NCBI GenBank assembly: GCA_050246945.1
Contig: JBFWVC010000007.1
Coordinates: forward strand, 1-64,000
Direction: 5' to 3'
DNA from: JAEUMD01 sp050246945
GTDB lineage: Bacteria > Pseudomonadota > Alphaproteobacteria > Rhizobiales > Hyphomicrobiaceae
DNA: 64,000 nt
A program made the translations under genes and the position numbers. The notes below the pieces were generated by a model that saw nothing but the letters and a program-made list of their open reading frames with translations, was not told the origin of the DNA and made no database searches. Below, one piece after another: positions 48,810 to 57,137 of the stretch (positions are counted from its first letter, which is position 1; each line of letters opens with the position of its first letter).

Positions 48810-51596
48810 TTATTCCGCAGCAGACGGACGGAATCTCCGCGAGATGTCATCGACGCGGATTTCGATGTCGGGTTCGGTAAACAAAGTCGGCTCGTCCTCC
48901 GCTGTCGCGTTGGTCGTGTCGGCCGGTGCCGTCTCGCTCACGGGCACAGCGGTTTGGATGGCCTCCGGGTGCGGCAGCAGTGGCTGCTGATCGACCTCCG
49001 ACGGGCTGCCGCCGATGAGGTCGAACTGGCCACGCAGCAGGGCGCCCGGCAACGTCGCTTCGGTGACTGGCAACGTGAATTCCGCTGTTTCCCGCCGCAG
49101 TACGACGCCAATGCGCCGCTCCGGCACCTGTGCTGGTGACCCAGCCATCGCCCCAGCGGCGACCATGACCTCGCCATCAGGCGCAGTCGGAGAGGCAGGA
49201 GAGGCGGCGATGCCGTGAGGACCCGCCTCGTCGAGCTTCGCTATCGGAACGGCACGCGTCTCACGCGCGCCATCCACACTTCCCGCTCGCGTCTCGGCGG
49301 TGGCACGAGACTCGCCTCCGTCACCCGGAATAGCGAAGAGTACGACTTCTCCCGCCGGCGTGTCTTCATCGCCAGCATCGTCGCGAATGTTGCGCTCTGT
49401 CCTGCGCCGGCTCCGCGGCCTATCGAGCGCGCCATCCGCGCCGCGGAGCGTCGGCAAAGTCGCACGATAGCGCTCTTTGGCGATCTCGCGGCTCGCGCGC
49501 GCGGCATAGGGGCCGAATTCCGCAATCGTACCGGGGTCGGCTGCATCGGCGGGACCTGTGTCGTCACGTGATGTGGCAAGCTTTCTCGAATCGGCCTGTG
49601 TTTCGGCGGTGCCATCCGCCTCGCGCGCGGCGGCCCGACGCGCGAAGAATCCGTCGCTCCCCCCAGCGGGCGATGCTGATGCAACATTCGCCACCGTGTG
49701 AAGGGCCGGCGTCTCTACGGATGGCACGTTCGTTTGCTGGTCTGTCGACGCAATACTGCCCAGCATCTGCCCTGGCTGCGTGGTGTCGTTGGCTGGCGCC
49801 AGAGTAGGCTCGTGTGAGCTGAACAGCTGCTGCTCGAGTCGACGCTTCTTTTTTTCGGCCTCCACGCGTCGCGCCGCGCCCATTACCGCGCCCAGGATAA
49901 TTTCCGACCATGCGCCATCGCGGAAGCGATAGACGCGGAATGCCTCAGCGTTGGCAAACTTGCTGCCCTGGCGATGCAGCTTCTTCTTGATTGCACGCGT
50001 CGTCAGTAGCGGCGAGTAGACGCGCGAAAAGATACTCTCCTTCTCGAAGCTCGTGAACAGATTGGCGAGCAGGTGAGCCTCGTGCTTGAGATCCTCGATA
50101 TCGTCTGTGGATGTGCTGTGGGTGTAGGGACCATTCGGCTTGTAAGGCGCATCGAGCGGCACGGCGACGTAATAGGCGCCGTGGAAATCGAACACGACAT
50201 GGCGGAACACCTCGAAGTTCTTGCGGATCTCGTCGTCACGATGAATCTCGTTGAAGCGCGACAGGATCTGGATGACTGGGCCGCGTTCCGCCGCCCGCAT
50301 CTTCGGCACCAGGCCATGCAGACGGTTTATCGGTCGCCCCATGGACACAAGCAACAGGCACAGGTCGACGAACACCGCGATCGCAAGCGGAATGTAGTCG
50401 CGCTTCGACAACCCGACGACAGGCTCGCTCGCAAGAGCTTTGACGACCGCGGGCGACGCCTCGACAGATTGCACCGCCTTCTTCTGCAGCTCGCGCAATT
50501 CATCCGCAGAAGGCGGAAGTTTGAAGGAAAGTGCGCCGTAGAACGTCGCCGTGAGCCTGCGGAACGCCTCGATCGTGGCCTCAGAACCCTCCACGGCGGC
50601 GATCTTCGGCTTCTCCAGGTTCGGTAGCTGATCGATCGCCCGCACGACGCCCTTGAGTGCCTGTTGCAACTGCGGGTCGGGACACGAGAAAGTGCGTCCG
50701 CGACTGTCGGGGAAGATGGTCTTTTCCGCACGCTCGCCGAGATCGGCGCGCAGCTGCTTCAACTGCGGATCGGTGCGGAATGCATTGAACCCAGTCACCG
50801 TGATGTCGAGCTTGCGGCTGAGCGCACGCATGAAATCGTTGCGCGTTCCGGTCGCCTGATCGAACGTCGACTTGTCGCCGGCCACCACCTTCGCAAGATC
50901 TCCGTCGAGGGCCGCAAGATCGCTCTTCACCCCATCCACGCGCGCGCGCACGAAGTCCGCGGCGAACGCGAAGCGCTGGGCATCGTCGTCCCGCAGCTTG
51001 CGGCGCGGGCCGTCGCCTGGCCGGCTGTCGGGGCACGAGCTGCCTTTGGTACGCTCCAGCTCTGCCTTCTGGCGCGAGATCTCGTTGAGCTGATCGAGCG
51101 TTGCGGAAAGTTGGACCATGCGCGTCGAGGCCGCGTGCAACGACGACTGCACCTGCGTTACTGCCGATTCCGCCGAGCGCGAGGATTCCGATCGGCTCTC
51201 CAGCACCTTCCAGTAGAAGCCGAAGCCAAATCCCACCGATATCAATGTGAGAAAAATGTAGCCGCCGACATAGGCGAGCTTCGTCGCCGTGGGTATGGGC
51301 GCGAACATCTGGTCCAGCAGCCAGATGATCATCGTCATAAGCATCGCAACCGAGAAGCCGATCACGGCCTTATGGGCAAGCGGAAGATCGCCCATGTTGG
51401 ATTCGATGAGTTCGAGCATGCCGATGTAGGTCGCAACCCACGACAACGTACCAAGGCCGATGACGAGCACCAGCTTCTTCCAGTCGCGCGAGCGATGCGG
51501 TTCTTCCGGCCAGTCGCCGTCGCCGCTGGAAAGATCGAAATCGGAAGAACGCGCGGCTTTTGAATGCGTGCGGGCTGCGCCGTGTGAGAACGCCAT
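48810..51596 (-). CDS. Large four-TM protein with cytoplasmic coiled coil (DUF4407-like layout)
   Basis: The 928-residue protein has three closely spaced TM segments near the N-terminus (LVLVIGLGTLSWVATYIGML, VIGFSVAMLMTMIIWLLDQM, KLAYVGGYIFLTLISVGFGF). A long helical, charged region follows, then a fourth TM segment (PLAIAVFVDLCLLLVSMG, about residue 400). The C-terminal half is low complexity, rich in Ala, Glu, Arg and Pro. The TM arrangement with a coil between segments 3 and 4 resembles DUF4407 proteins, but I would not assign it firmly. It follows the PBP gene on the same strand with 321 bases between, and the 201-aa gene follows it. Confidence 0.78.
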   Translation of the reverse strand: MAFSHGAARTHSKAARSSDFDLSSGDGDWPEEPHRSRDWKKLVLVIGLGTLSWVATYIGMLELIESNMGDLPLAHKAVIGFSVAMLMTMIIWLLDQMFAPIPTATKLAYVGGYIFLTLISVGFGFGFYWKVLESRSESSRSAESAVTQVQSSLHAASTRMVQLSATLDQLNEISRQKAELERTKGSSCPDSRPGDGPRRKLRDDDAQRFAFAADFVRARVDGVKSDLAALDGDLAKVVAGDKSTFDQATGTRNDFMRALSRKLDITVTGFNAFRTDPQLKQLRADLGERAEKTIFPDSRGRTFSCPDPQLQQALKGVVRAIDQLPNLEKPKIAAVEGSEATIEAFRRLTATFYGALSFKLPPSADELRELQKKAVQSVEASPAVVKALASEPVVGLSKRDYIPLAIAVFVDLCLLLVSMGRPINRLHGLVPKMRAAERGPVIQILSRFNEIHRDDEIRKNFEVFRHVVFDFHGAYYVAVPLDAPYKPNGPYTHSTSTDDIEDLKHEAHLLANLFTSFEKESIFSRVYSPLLTTRAIKKKLHRQGSKFANAEAFRVYRFRDGAWSEIILGAVMGAARRVEAEKKKRRLEQQLFSSHEPTLAPANDTTQPGQMLGSIASTDQQTNVPSVETPALHTVANVASASPAGGSDGFFARRAAAREADGTAETQADSRKLATSRDDTGPADAADPGTIAEFGPYAARASREIAKERYRATLPTLRGADGALDRPRSRRRTERNIRDDAGDEDTPAGEVVLFAIPGDGGESRATAETRAGSVDGARETRAVPIAKLDEAGPHGIAASPASPTAPDGEVMVAAGAMAGSPAQVPERRIGVVLRRETAEFTLPVTEATLPGALLRGQFDLIGGSPSEVDQQPLLPHPEAIQTAVPVSETAPADTTNATAEDEPTLFTEPDIEIRVDDISRRFRPSAAE

Positions 51597-51917
51597 GACG
51601 GGACGACCTGTGTTCGACACCGCAGCCGCATGGTTCTGTTTTAACGCTCGGGAACGTATCCCTCTGCGTTGTTGTTGCGTGCCGCGATGCTTGATGTGTT
51701 GAACCGACCGATCTGCCCCCGGCCTTGTGTGATCCAATTTAAGGGGTAATGCGGGTTCATGACGCGAGTGGGGCGCGCATGTGGCCCAACCTTGGCTCTG
51801 CTGTCTCGTTGTGGACGAGTGAATTGCGTGAGCGGATTTCCGCGAGCCGGCGACGCCACCAACCGGAACGCCAGCACCGCCACGAAAGCGTGCTGGCGCA
51901 ATGTAATGATCCGAATG
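51597..51917. other. Gap between the large membrane protein and the PBP genes
   Basis: About 320 bases with no gene or strong hairpin. It may contain a promoter for the large membrane protein gene. Confidence 0.35.
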
Positions 51918-54437
51918 TCAGTACGATAGGGATCGCCGCACGATGTCGGCGGGCGTGCGTATACGCGCGCTGTTGCGCAAAGCGCCGGTGGCGATGCCAA
52001 CCGGGCTGGCGGGCGCGCCCGATACCGGCGTCTCGGGCCGTGCCGGCGCCGGCAGGAGACTTGGCGCGGGATGCCCAACCGCATGCTGCTCGAGATCCTT
52101 CAGAAGAGCTTCGGCAAGAGGCGCGATGTCGGCACCGTGCAACTTGCGCGCAAAGGGCTGTCGCGCTGAGCCGGTGCCGACAAGAATGACGTAGGAGTAG
52201 GCGGCGCCGTTCGTGAACTGCACACCGCCCGTTATCCACGCGTCAATGCTCGCGTCGGGGTCTTCGTTGACCTGTGTGCCTGTCTTTGCGAAGTGCAGCC
52301 GAACATTCCCCTTCCGGGCTGCGCACCATTGCGACAGCGCCTTCAACGTTCCATGCGATGTCTTATAGGCCGAGTAGCACAGCGGCGCCGAAAGCAGCGA
52401 TTCGATGAGTCCGTTGGCTCCGCGCGCGATGACCTCGCGCGGCCGCAACCTCAATGGCGACGGCGGCGCGGCGTCGGCCGGCATTTCCTGGTCCGTGTGA
52501 TCGTAGCTCTTTATCAGGGTCGGCTCGGACAACTGCTGCGCGCGCTGCCCCAACAGCGACGCCAAGATGACGCTGGACATCATGTGAACGCGCCGTGGCG
52601 AGCCCGAGATCTGACCCATCACGACGGCGGTCGAAGGCGGCGTACCCTCGCCTCCTGGACCCGCAGGCGGCATGGTGAAGCCGAATTGGTCGATCAGCGC
52701 CTTCACACGTGCCTGACCGATGCGCGCCGTGCGGTGCCCCACCGGATTGTTGAGCGAGCATGCGAACGCCACGATCGCCTTCCGCCCATGCCGGTTGCCG
52801 CCCCCGTGCCGACAGGTTTCCAGCCCCATGGCAGGCGCATCCGTGTCGAGCCATAGAGAGTTTGCCGTATCGCTGTGCTGGTTGGCGATGCCGATTGCCG
52901 CCAGGATCTTTCCGGTCGACGCGATCATGCGCGGCTCTCGTCTGGCATCGTAGTATCCGGTGGCATCGTCCCGCGCACTGATCGAGCCGAAATAGGCGGC
53001 AGTCTCGCCGGTTTCAAAATAGCGGAGGATCTCGCCCTTGGCGTTTGCCGCCACGATCGTCACGTTGGGCAGTTCGCCTGAGATTCCAGCCTTCGCGGGA
53101 TCGAGCGTGTAGCCGGGCGAAAGCTTCGCGGACACTTTCGCATTGAGGCTGGCAAGCGCCGTCTCGACTTGCGAATGGAAGGCGAGGTTTTCCGCGGCAT
53201 CGAATGTCGTCGTCACGCCGCGCACATAGTCACGCCAGCCGAAGCCGTAGCGCTGCTTCATCTCCTCGCGCAATCCGAAGCGCGCCGCCGGCATCAGAAC
53301 ATTGGCGCGTATAACTGGGTTGGCCTGCGCCCGCCTGGCATGATCGGGTGCGAATCTGTCGAGCGCCTGCTGCAAGCGCGGCTTTACGTGCGGATCCGGC
53401 GGACCACCGGCGAGTTTCACGAGATCGAATACGACCTCCTTCTGAGTTTCCGCGTCGGCGAGCAGCTTCTCTGCGCACGTCCGCGCTCTCACCTCGGTGA
53501 TATAGCGCCATCGGTCGAGCCTTACGGTGTTGAGCCTGTCCGAGCCGTCGAGCAGGATGATCGGCTTGTTGACGGCCGAGGCGAGTACGAACTGCTCTGC
53601 AATCGTGAGGTCCTTTGCCTCCTTTCCGAACACGATACGGCTCGTCACCTCCACGCCATGCAGCGGCGATCCGCCTGTCCGCTGAGCAAGCCAAAGATGG
53701 TTCGCCGCCCACGCCTTGAGGGGGCGATCGTCGCCGCCACTCGTCAGTGTTTGGTAGATGACGGGCGCAAGCCACCATTCGGACAGCTTTCGGCCGAGCT
53801 TTTCAAGCGTTCCTTCGTCGCTGCTGGGTGGTGTCTTGTAGATGACGCGTGCGAGCTGCATCGGCAGTGTCGAGCCGCCGACGCCGAGACTTGGCCGCTT
53901 CAGCGCTATGGAACGCTTCACCGACGAGAACGGTATCTTGAGCACGCCCAGCAGGTCGATGCCGAACGGATTGAGAATGCCGCCGATGTAGCGGTCTTCG
54001 TGGTAGACGAGGCATTTCCAGTAATGTTCGGGAACCTCGCGCACGGGGATGGATTTGTGATCGGGATTGGCCGTGTAGCTGCCGACTTCGATAGCCGTGT
54101 CGGTGTAGTTGACGTCGCGCCGGCTGTCGAGGCGCGGGTCGAACGTGCCGACGAAGCTGCCGCGGCTATCGTAGATCGCTGTCGCAAGCCACCGTTCTGC
54201 GTCGTAGCGCAGCTTGTCCGCCATGTACGTGCTGCCCGCGAGCCCTCGGATCGGCGCAACAACATAAACAAGCACAACCGCGAAGATGACATAGAGTATG
54301 GCCGCCGTCGCCACATGCCGCAGCGGCCCGAGACGCGGATTGAATGCGACCCAGTCCGTGACGAAGCGCACCGCACGCACCGGCATCGTCACGATGATCT
54401 CGAGAATGCGCGTAATCAGTCGGAGGAACGCGAGCAT
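51918..54437 (-). CDS. Divergent class A penicillin-binding protein (GT51 + transpeptidase)
   Basis: This would be a bifunctional peptidoglycan synthase of 839 residues. One TM segment (about residues 40-65) precedes a GT51 domain that keeps the key parts in altered form: HEDRYIGGILNPFGID instead of EDxxFxxHxG, GGSTLPMQLAR (about 189) and RKLSEWWLAP. The transpeptidase half has SxxK as STGK (about 506), SxN as SLN (about 561) and KTGT (about 718), so it is probably active. The ATG at 54437 is chosen; a TTG at 54491 would lengthen the N-terminus. Sequence divergence suggests a specialised, not core, synthase. moeA lies upstream and the large membrane protein downstream. Confidence 0.85.
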   Translation of the reverse strand: MLAFLRLITRILEIIVTMPVRAVRFVTDWVAFNPRLGPLRHVATAAILYVIFAVVLVYVVAPIRGLAGSTYMADKLRYDAERWLATAIYDSRGSFVGTFDPRLDSRRDVNYTDTAIEVGSYTANPDHKSIPVREVPEHYWKCLVYHEDRYIGGILNPFGIDLLGVLKIPFSSVKRSIALKRPSLGVGGSTLPMQLARVIYKTPPSSDEGTLEKLGRKLSEWWLAPVIYQTLTSGGDDRPLKAWAANHLWLAQRTGGSPLHGVEVTSRIVFGKEAKDLTIAEQFVLASAVNKPIILLDGSDRLNTVRLDRWRYITEVRARTCAEKLLADAETQKEVVFDLVKLAGGPPDPHVKPRLQQALDRFAPDHARRAQANPVIRANVLMPAARFGLREEMKQRYGFGWRDYVRGVTTTFDAAENLAFHSQVETALASLNAKVSAKLSPGYTLDPAKAGISGELPNVTIVAANAKGEILRYFETGETAAYFGSISARDDATGYYDARREPRMIASTGKILAAIGIANQHSDTANSLWLDTDAPAMGLETCRHGGGNRHGRKAIVAFACSLNNPVGHRTARIGQARVKALIDQFGFTMPPAGPGGEGTPPSTAVVMGQISGSPRRVHMMSSVILASLLGQRAQQLSEPTLIKSYDHTDQEMPADAAPPSPLRLRPREVIARGANGLIESLLSAPLCYSAYKTSHGTLKALSQWCAARKGNVRLHFAKTGTQVNEDPDASIDAWITGGVQFTNGAAYSYVILVGTGSARQPFARKLHGADIAPLAEALLKDLEQHAVGHPAPSLLPAPARPETPVSGAPASPVGIATGALRNSARIRTPADIVRRSLSY

Positions 54438-54588
54438 GGCAACGCTGACGGAATGCAGGGAGAGGACAATGCAACCCGAGGCGACGCACAACCGCCGCCC
54501 TTGGTCGCTTCATCGTCCTGGCTAGCGGTATTTTGTGTCCTCTGAGCGACTCGAAGGTGGCAATCCCGCGATCATCCCCGCGCTGTTG

Positions 54589-55884
54589 TCACTCCAGTAT
54601 CCCGAATTCGCTGAAGGGAATGAAGGCGACGTAATCGCCGGGCATCACGCTCGACACGTCTTCGCCGATGTCGATCAGGCCCTGTGCCGCACGCAGACCG
54701 GAGATCAAACCCGATCCGTCGCGCGCATACTTGTCGACACAAAGACCGCCGTCCGTCTCGTTGAGAATGCCGCGGAAAAATTCGCGCCGTCCGGTCTTGC
54801 GCTGCGGCAGTTCGAAAGCGGCGGGCAGCATGAAGCGGCGCGGCTCGGGCCAGTGCCCCCCACCCATCCGCCGCAGCATCGGGAAGACGTACATCAGGAA
54901 ACACACGAACACTGCGACCGGATTTCCCGGCAGACCAACCATGACGGCGTCGCCGATCTGCCCGAACATCAAAGGCCGACCCGGTTTCACCGCGAGTTGC
55001 CACATATGCCGTTTGCCGAGCGTATCGAGCGCAGTCAGAATATGGTCCTCTTCCCCGCGGCTCGCACCGCCCGACGTAAGGATGATGTCGAACCGCTCCG
55101 CCGCATCGCCGAGTCGGCGCTGGATCTCGTTCGCATCGTCGGGCCACACGCCAAGGTCGGTGACGTCCGCGCCCGCTGCTCGCGCCAGCGCTGTCAGCAT
55201 CGGTGCGTTTGCGTCGAACACCTCGCCGGGCTTCAACGCGCGGCTGCCGGCCCGGATCACCTCGTCGCCTGTCGACACGATTGCTGTTTGTACGCGCTGG
55301 TGGCACGAAACTTCTGCAAGACCGATCGAGGCGAGTGCCGCAGCATCCTGCGGACGCAGCAACGTTCCAGCTTCGAAGAGCGTTGCCCCGGCGGCAACGT
55401 CCTCGCCCGCGCGACGCACGTTGGCGCCTGCTTTGAGACCTGGCGGAACAACAACGTGGGTGGCCTGCCCGGTGCCTTCCGAGCCGGCCGTTCCAACCGT
55501 GCAGTCCTCCTGCATCGCGACCGTATCGAAGCCCTCCGGCATTATCGCGCCGGTGAAGATCCGCAGTGCAGTGTCAGTTGCCGGAGGGATCGAGAGCGGC
55601 CGCCCCGCCGCGGCGCGTGCAGAAATGGCGAAGCGACTTCCAGCCTCACGATTGTAATGTGCAAAGGAGATCGCATACCCGTCGACGGCGGAGTTGGTGT
55701 GCGCGGGAACCGGGCGTTCCGCTACCGCGGCTTGCGCCAGGATGCGACCTGCCGCATCAGAAATGCCGACGCGCTCCAAGCCGGTGACTGTCGAAATTCG
55801 CGACTTCAGAAGCGCAACCGCGTCGCCATGGCGGAGGCGATCCTTGTCGTGTAGAAAGCAGTCGTCGAGAAGCTTTTTCGGCAT
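54589..55884 (-). CDS. moeA: Molybdopterin molybdenumtransferase MoeA
   Basis: MoeA inserts molybdate into adenylated molybdopterin to form Moco. The 431-residue protein shows the family pattern AVAERPVPAHTNSAVDGYAI, a central domain with VSTGDEVIRAG, and the MoCF-binding fold with TSGGASRGEEDH and the conserved LPGNPVAVFVCF. The length is normal. It is the first gene of a minus-strand series; the functional link to the PBP gene 150 bases downstream is unclear. Confidence 0.95.
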   Translation of the reverse strand: MPKKLLDDCFLHDKDRLRHGDAVALLKSRISTVTGLERVGISDAAGRILAQAAVAERPVPAHTNSAVDGYAISFAHYNREAGSRFAISARAAAGRPLSIPPATDTALRIFTGAIMPEGFDTVAMQEDCTVGTAGSEGTGQATHVVVPPGLKAGANVRRAGEDVAAGATLFEAGTLLRPQDAAALASIGLAEVSCHQRVQTAIVSTGDEVIRAGSRALKPGEVFDANAPMLTALARAAGADVTDLGVWPDDANEIQRRLGDAAERFDIILTSGGASRGEEDHILTALDTLGKRHMWQLAVKPGRPLMFGQIGDAVMVGLPGNPVAVFVCFLMYVFPMLRRMGGGHWPEPRRFMLPAAFELPQRKTGRREFFRGILNETDGGLCVDKYARDGSGLISGLRAAQGLIDIGEDVSSVMPGDYVAFIPFSEFGILE

Positions 55885-56425
55885 AGGCTGGCGCAGGTGG
55901 CCCCGCTCCTGATGTGATGGTCGCTTTCGTCTTCCCGGGCATCGCCTGTCCGGTCGAGCCGGCGCGGTCCAGAGCGACGCCGAGGTGCTGGCCTTCTTTA
56001 GAGCATGTTTGGCTGAATTGCGCAGCGCTTCAGCGTGAAAAACTTCTCAAAACAAAGGGCTGCATCGTGTGCGGGGTTCCACGAAACATGAGCACGATCT
56101 GGCGATTGCGCCAGACGAAGGGAACGGTTTGCCGGGCCAAGAGCGGCCATTATGCATGTCGCCCAATAGCGTGCAGCGATTTTGCGACTTCGCGACTCTC
56201 TTCAATTGGTGCTGCGGCAGGGGATCGTTCAAGAGCCGCAAGAGCTTATCAACGCGCGCATGCGGAACGATTTGAAGAGTGAGGTCGGGAAATCGGGCAA
56301 ATGTGCCAGTAGGTATGAAATCGCGCCCGGCTCCACATACGACTTCGGCGCCCGCGGTCTAACCGAGGCGCCGGACTTACACCGTGACGCTCCACAAGAG
56401 CCAATTGCCGCGCGAAGCTCAAGGC
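55885..56425. other. Intergenic region with mosaic repeats after the moeA promoter
   Basis: Holds the moeA promoter and repeat modules A, D and F; no gene is supported. Listed separately below. Confidence 0.4.
56001..56192. repeat. Mosaic repeat: modules A, D and part of F
   Basis: Module A at 56001-56050 and module D at 56063-56099 (ATCGTG to CACGAT around TTCCACGAAACATGA) occur in the same order at 63403-63499. A short F-like piece lies at 56154-56192. Confidence 0.6.
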
Positions 56426-56518
56426 TCACATCGCATGCATAATAACAAACAAACCTATCCCCACTGCTGGACCCAGCAGCGTGGCGAGCACCATCATGAA
56501 AAATGACTTCGCGACCAT
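56426..56518 (-). CDS. Possible 30-aa hydrophobic small protein
   Basis: The frame starts at an ATG at 56518 and encodes a basic start (MVAKSF) and then one hydrophobic segment of about 20 residues (MMVLATLLGPAVGIGLFVIM), ending HAM. A GAGCGGGG lies a little far upstream. The layout suits a single-span small membrane protein, but no known family fits and chance is not excluded. Confidence 0.3.
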   Translation of the reverse strand: MVAKSFFMMVLATLLGPAVGIGLFVIMHAM

Positions 56519-56945
56519 AACACAACCCCGCTCAACGCAACTATCAGCAAACGCCGGTAACGCCCCCCCGGACACCTGCTCCGCTTGCCAAGCCCTCTAC
56601 TTCCCGGCCAACGTAGCGATGAGTTTAGTACAAACCGGCATAACGCACACGCAATAAACGCAAATTCTGGCTGAGCCGCTTCGCGCATGCAAAATGTAGC
56701 GGGCGGAAAGACGACCAACCGTCGCGCCTTGCAGCTTTTTGTTAGTGTTTACTTGATCATAAGTTCAGGACCGGAACTCATTGGCGGCGCAGAAAAGCGT
56801 TGTTCCCAAATGCGACGGGTGAATATAACGCATCAGATTTCCTGGTGTGTTGCGGATTTAGCACGCCAAACTAGGCTGCGCCGTCCTCCTGCCGGGTCGG
56901 CGCGCCGCTTGAGAAACAGAATTGATCCATCGGATTTGCACCGAT
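56519..56945. other. Intergenic region
   Basis: About 430 bases. Frames exist on both strands, but none has coding character or similarity I recognise. Nothing else seen. Confidence 0.35.
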
Positions 56946-57060
56946 CTCATCTCGTCCCGTTCCGTATTGGCTATAGCGCCGCTACGCCTTGCGCCGTTTC
57001 GCTCGATCTCGATCCAGATCCGCCACTGCGGAATGGTTCCACTGAGCCTCAATGGCTCTA
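56946..57060. repeat. Mosaic repeat: module C with one arm inverted
   Basis: Positions 57001-57060 align directly with 24421-24480 (shared ATCCGCC, TGGTTCCAC and CAATGGCTCT/TGAATGGCTCT). Positions 56946-56985 match the reverse complement of 24396-24429. One arm is therefore inverted relative to the other copy. Confidence 0.6.
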
Positions 57061-57137
57061 GCCGCCGGAGTTGGGGAACCGGTTGGCCAATGACCATCGA
57101 GAGACCTGGCCTTGCCGCCAAACCCTTCCCCAGTCAC

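Noticed and set aside
53169..54545. A 458-codon open frame on the plus strand
   Set aside because: It is antisense to the PBP gene, which has intact catalytic motifs. The composition (His/Arg-rich) is that of a reverse shadow.
56687..57061. A 124-codon plus-strand frame
   Set aside because: No coding bias, no start signal, and its end is inside repeat module C.
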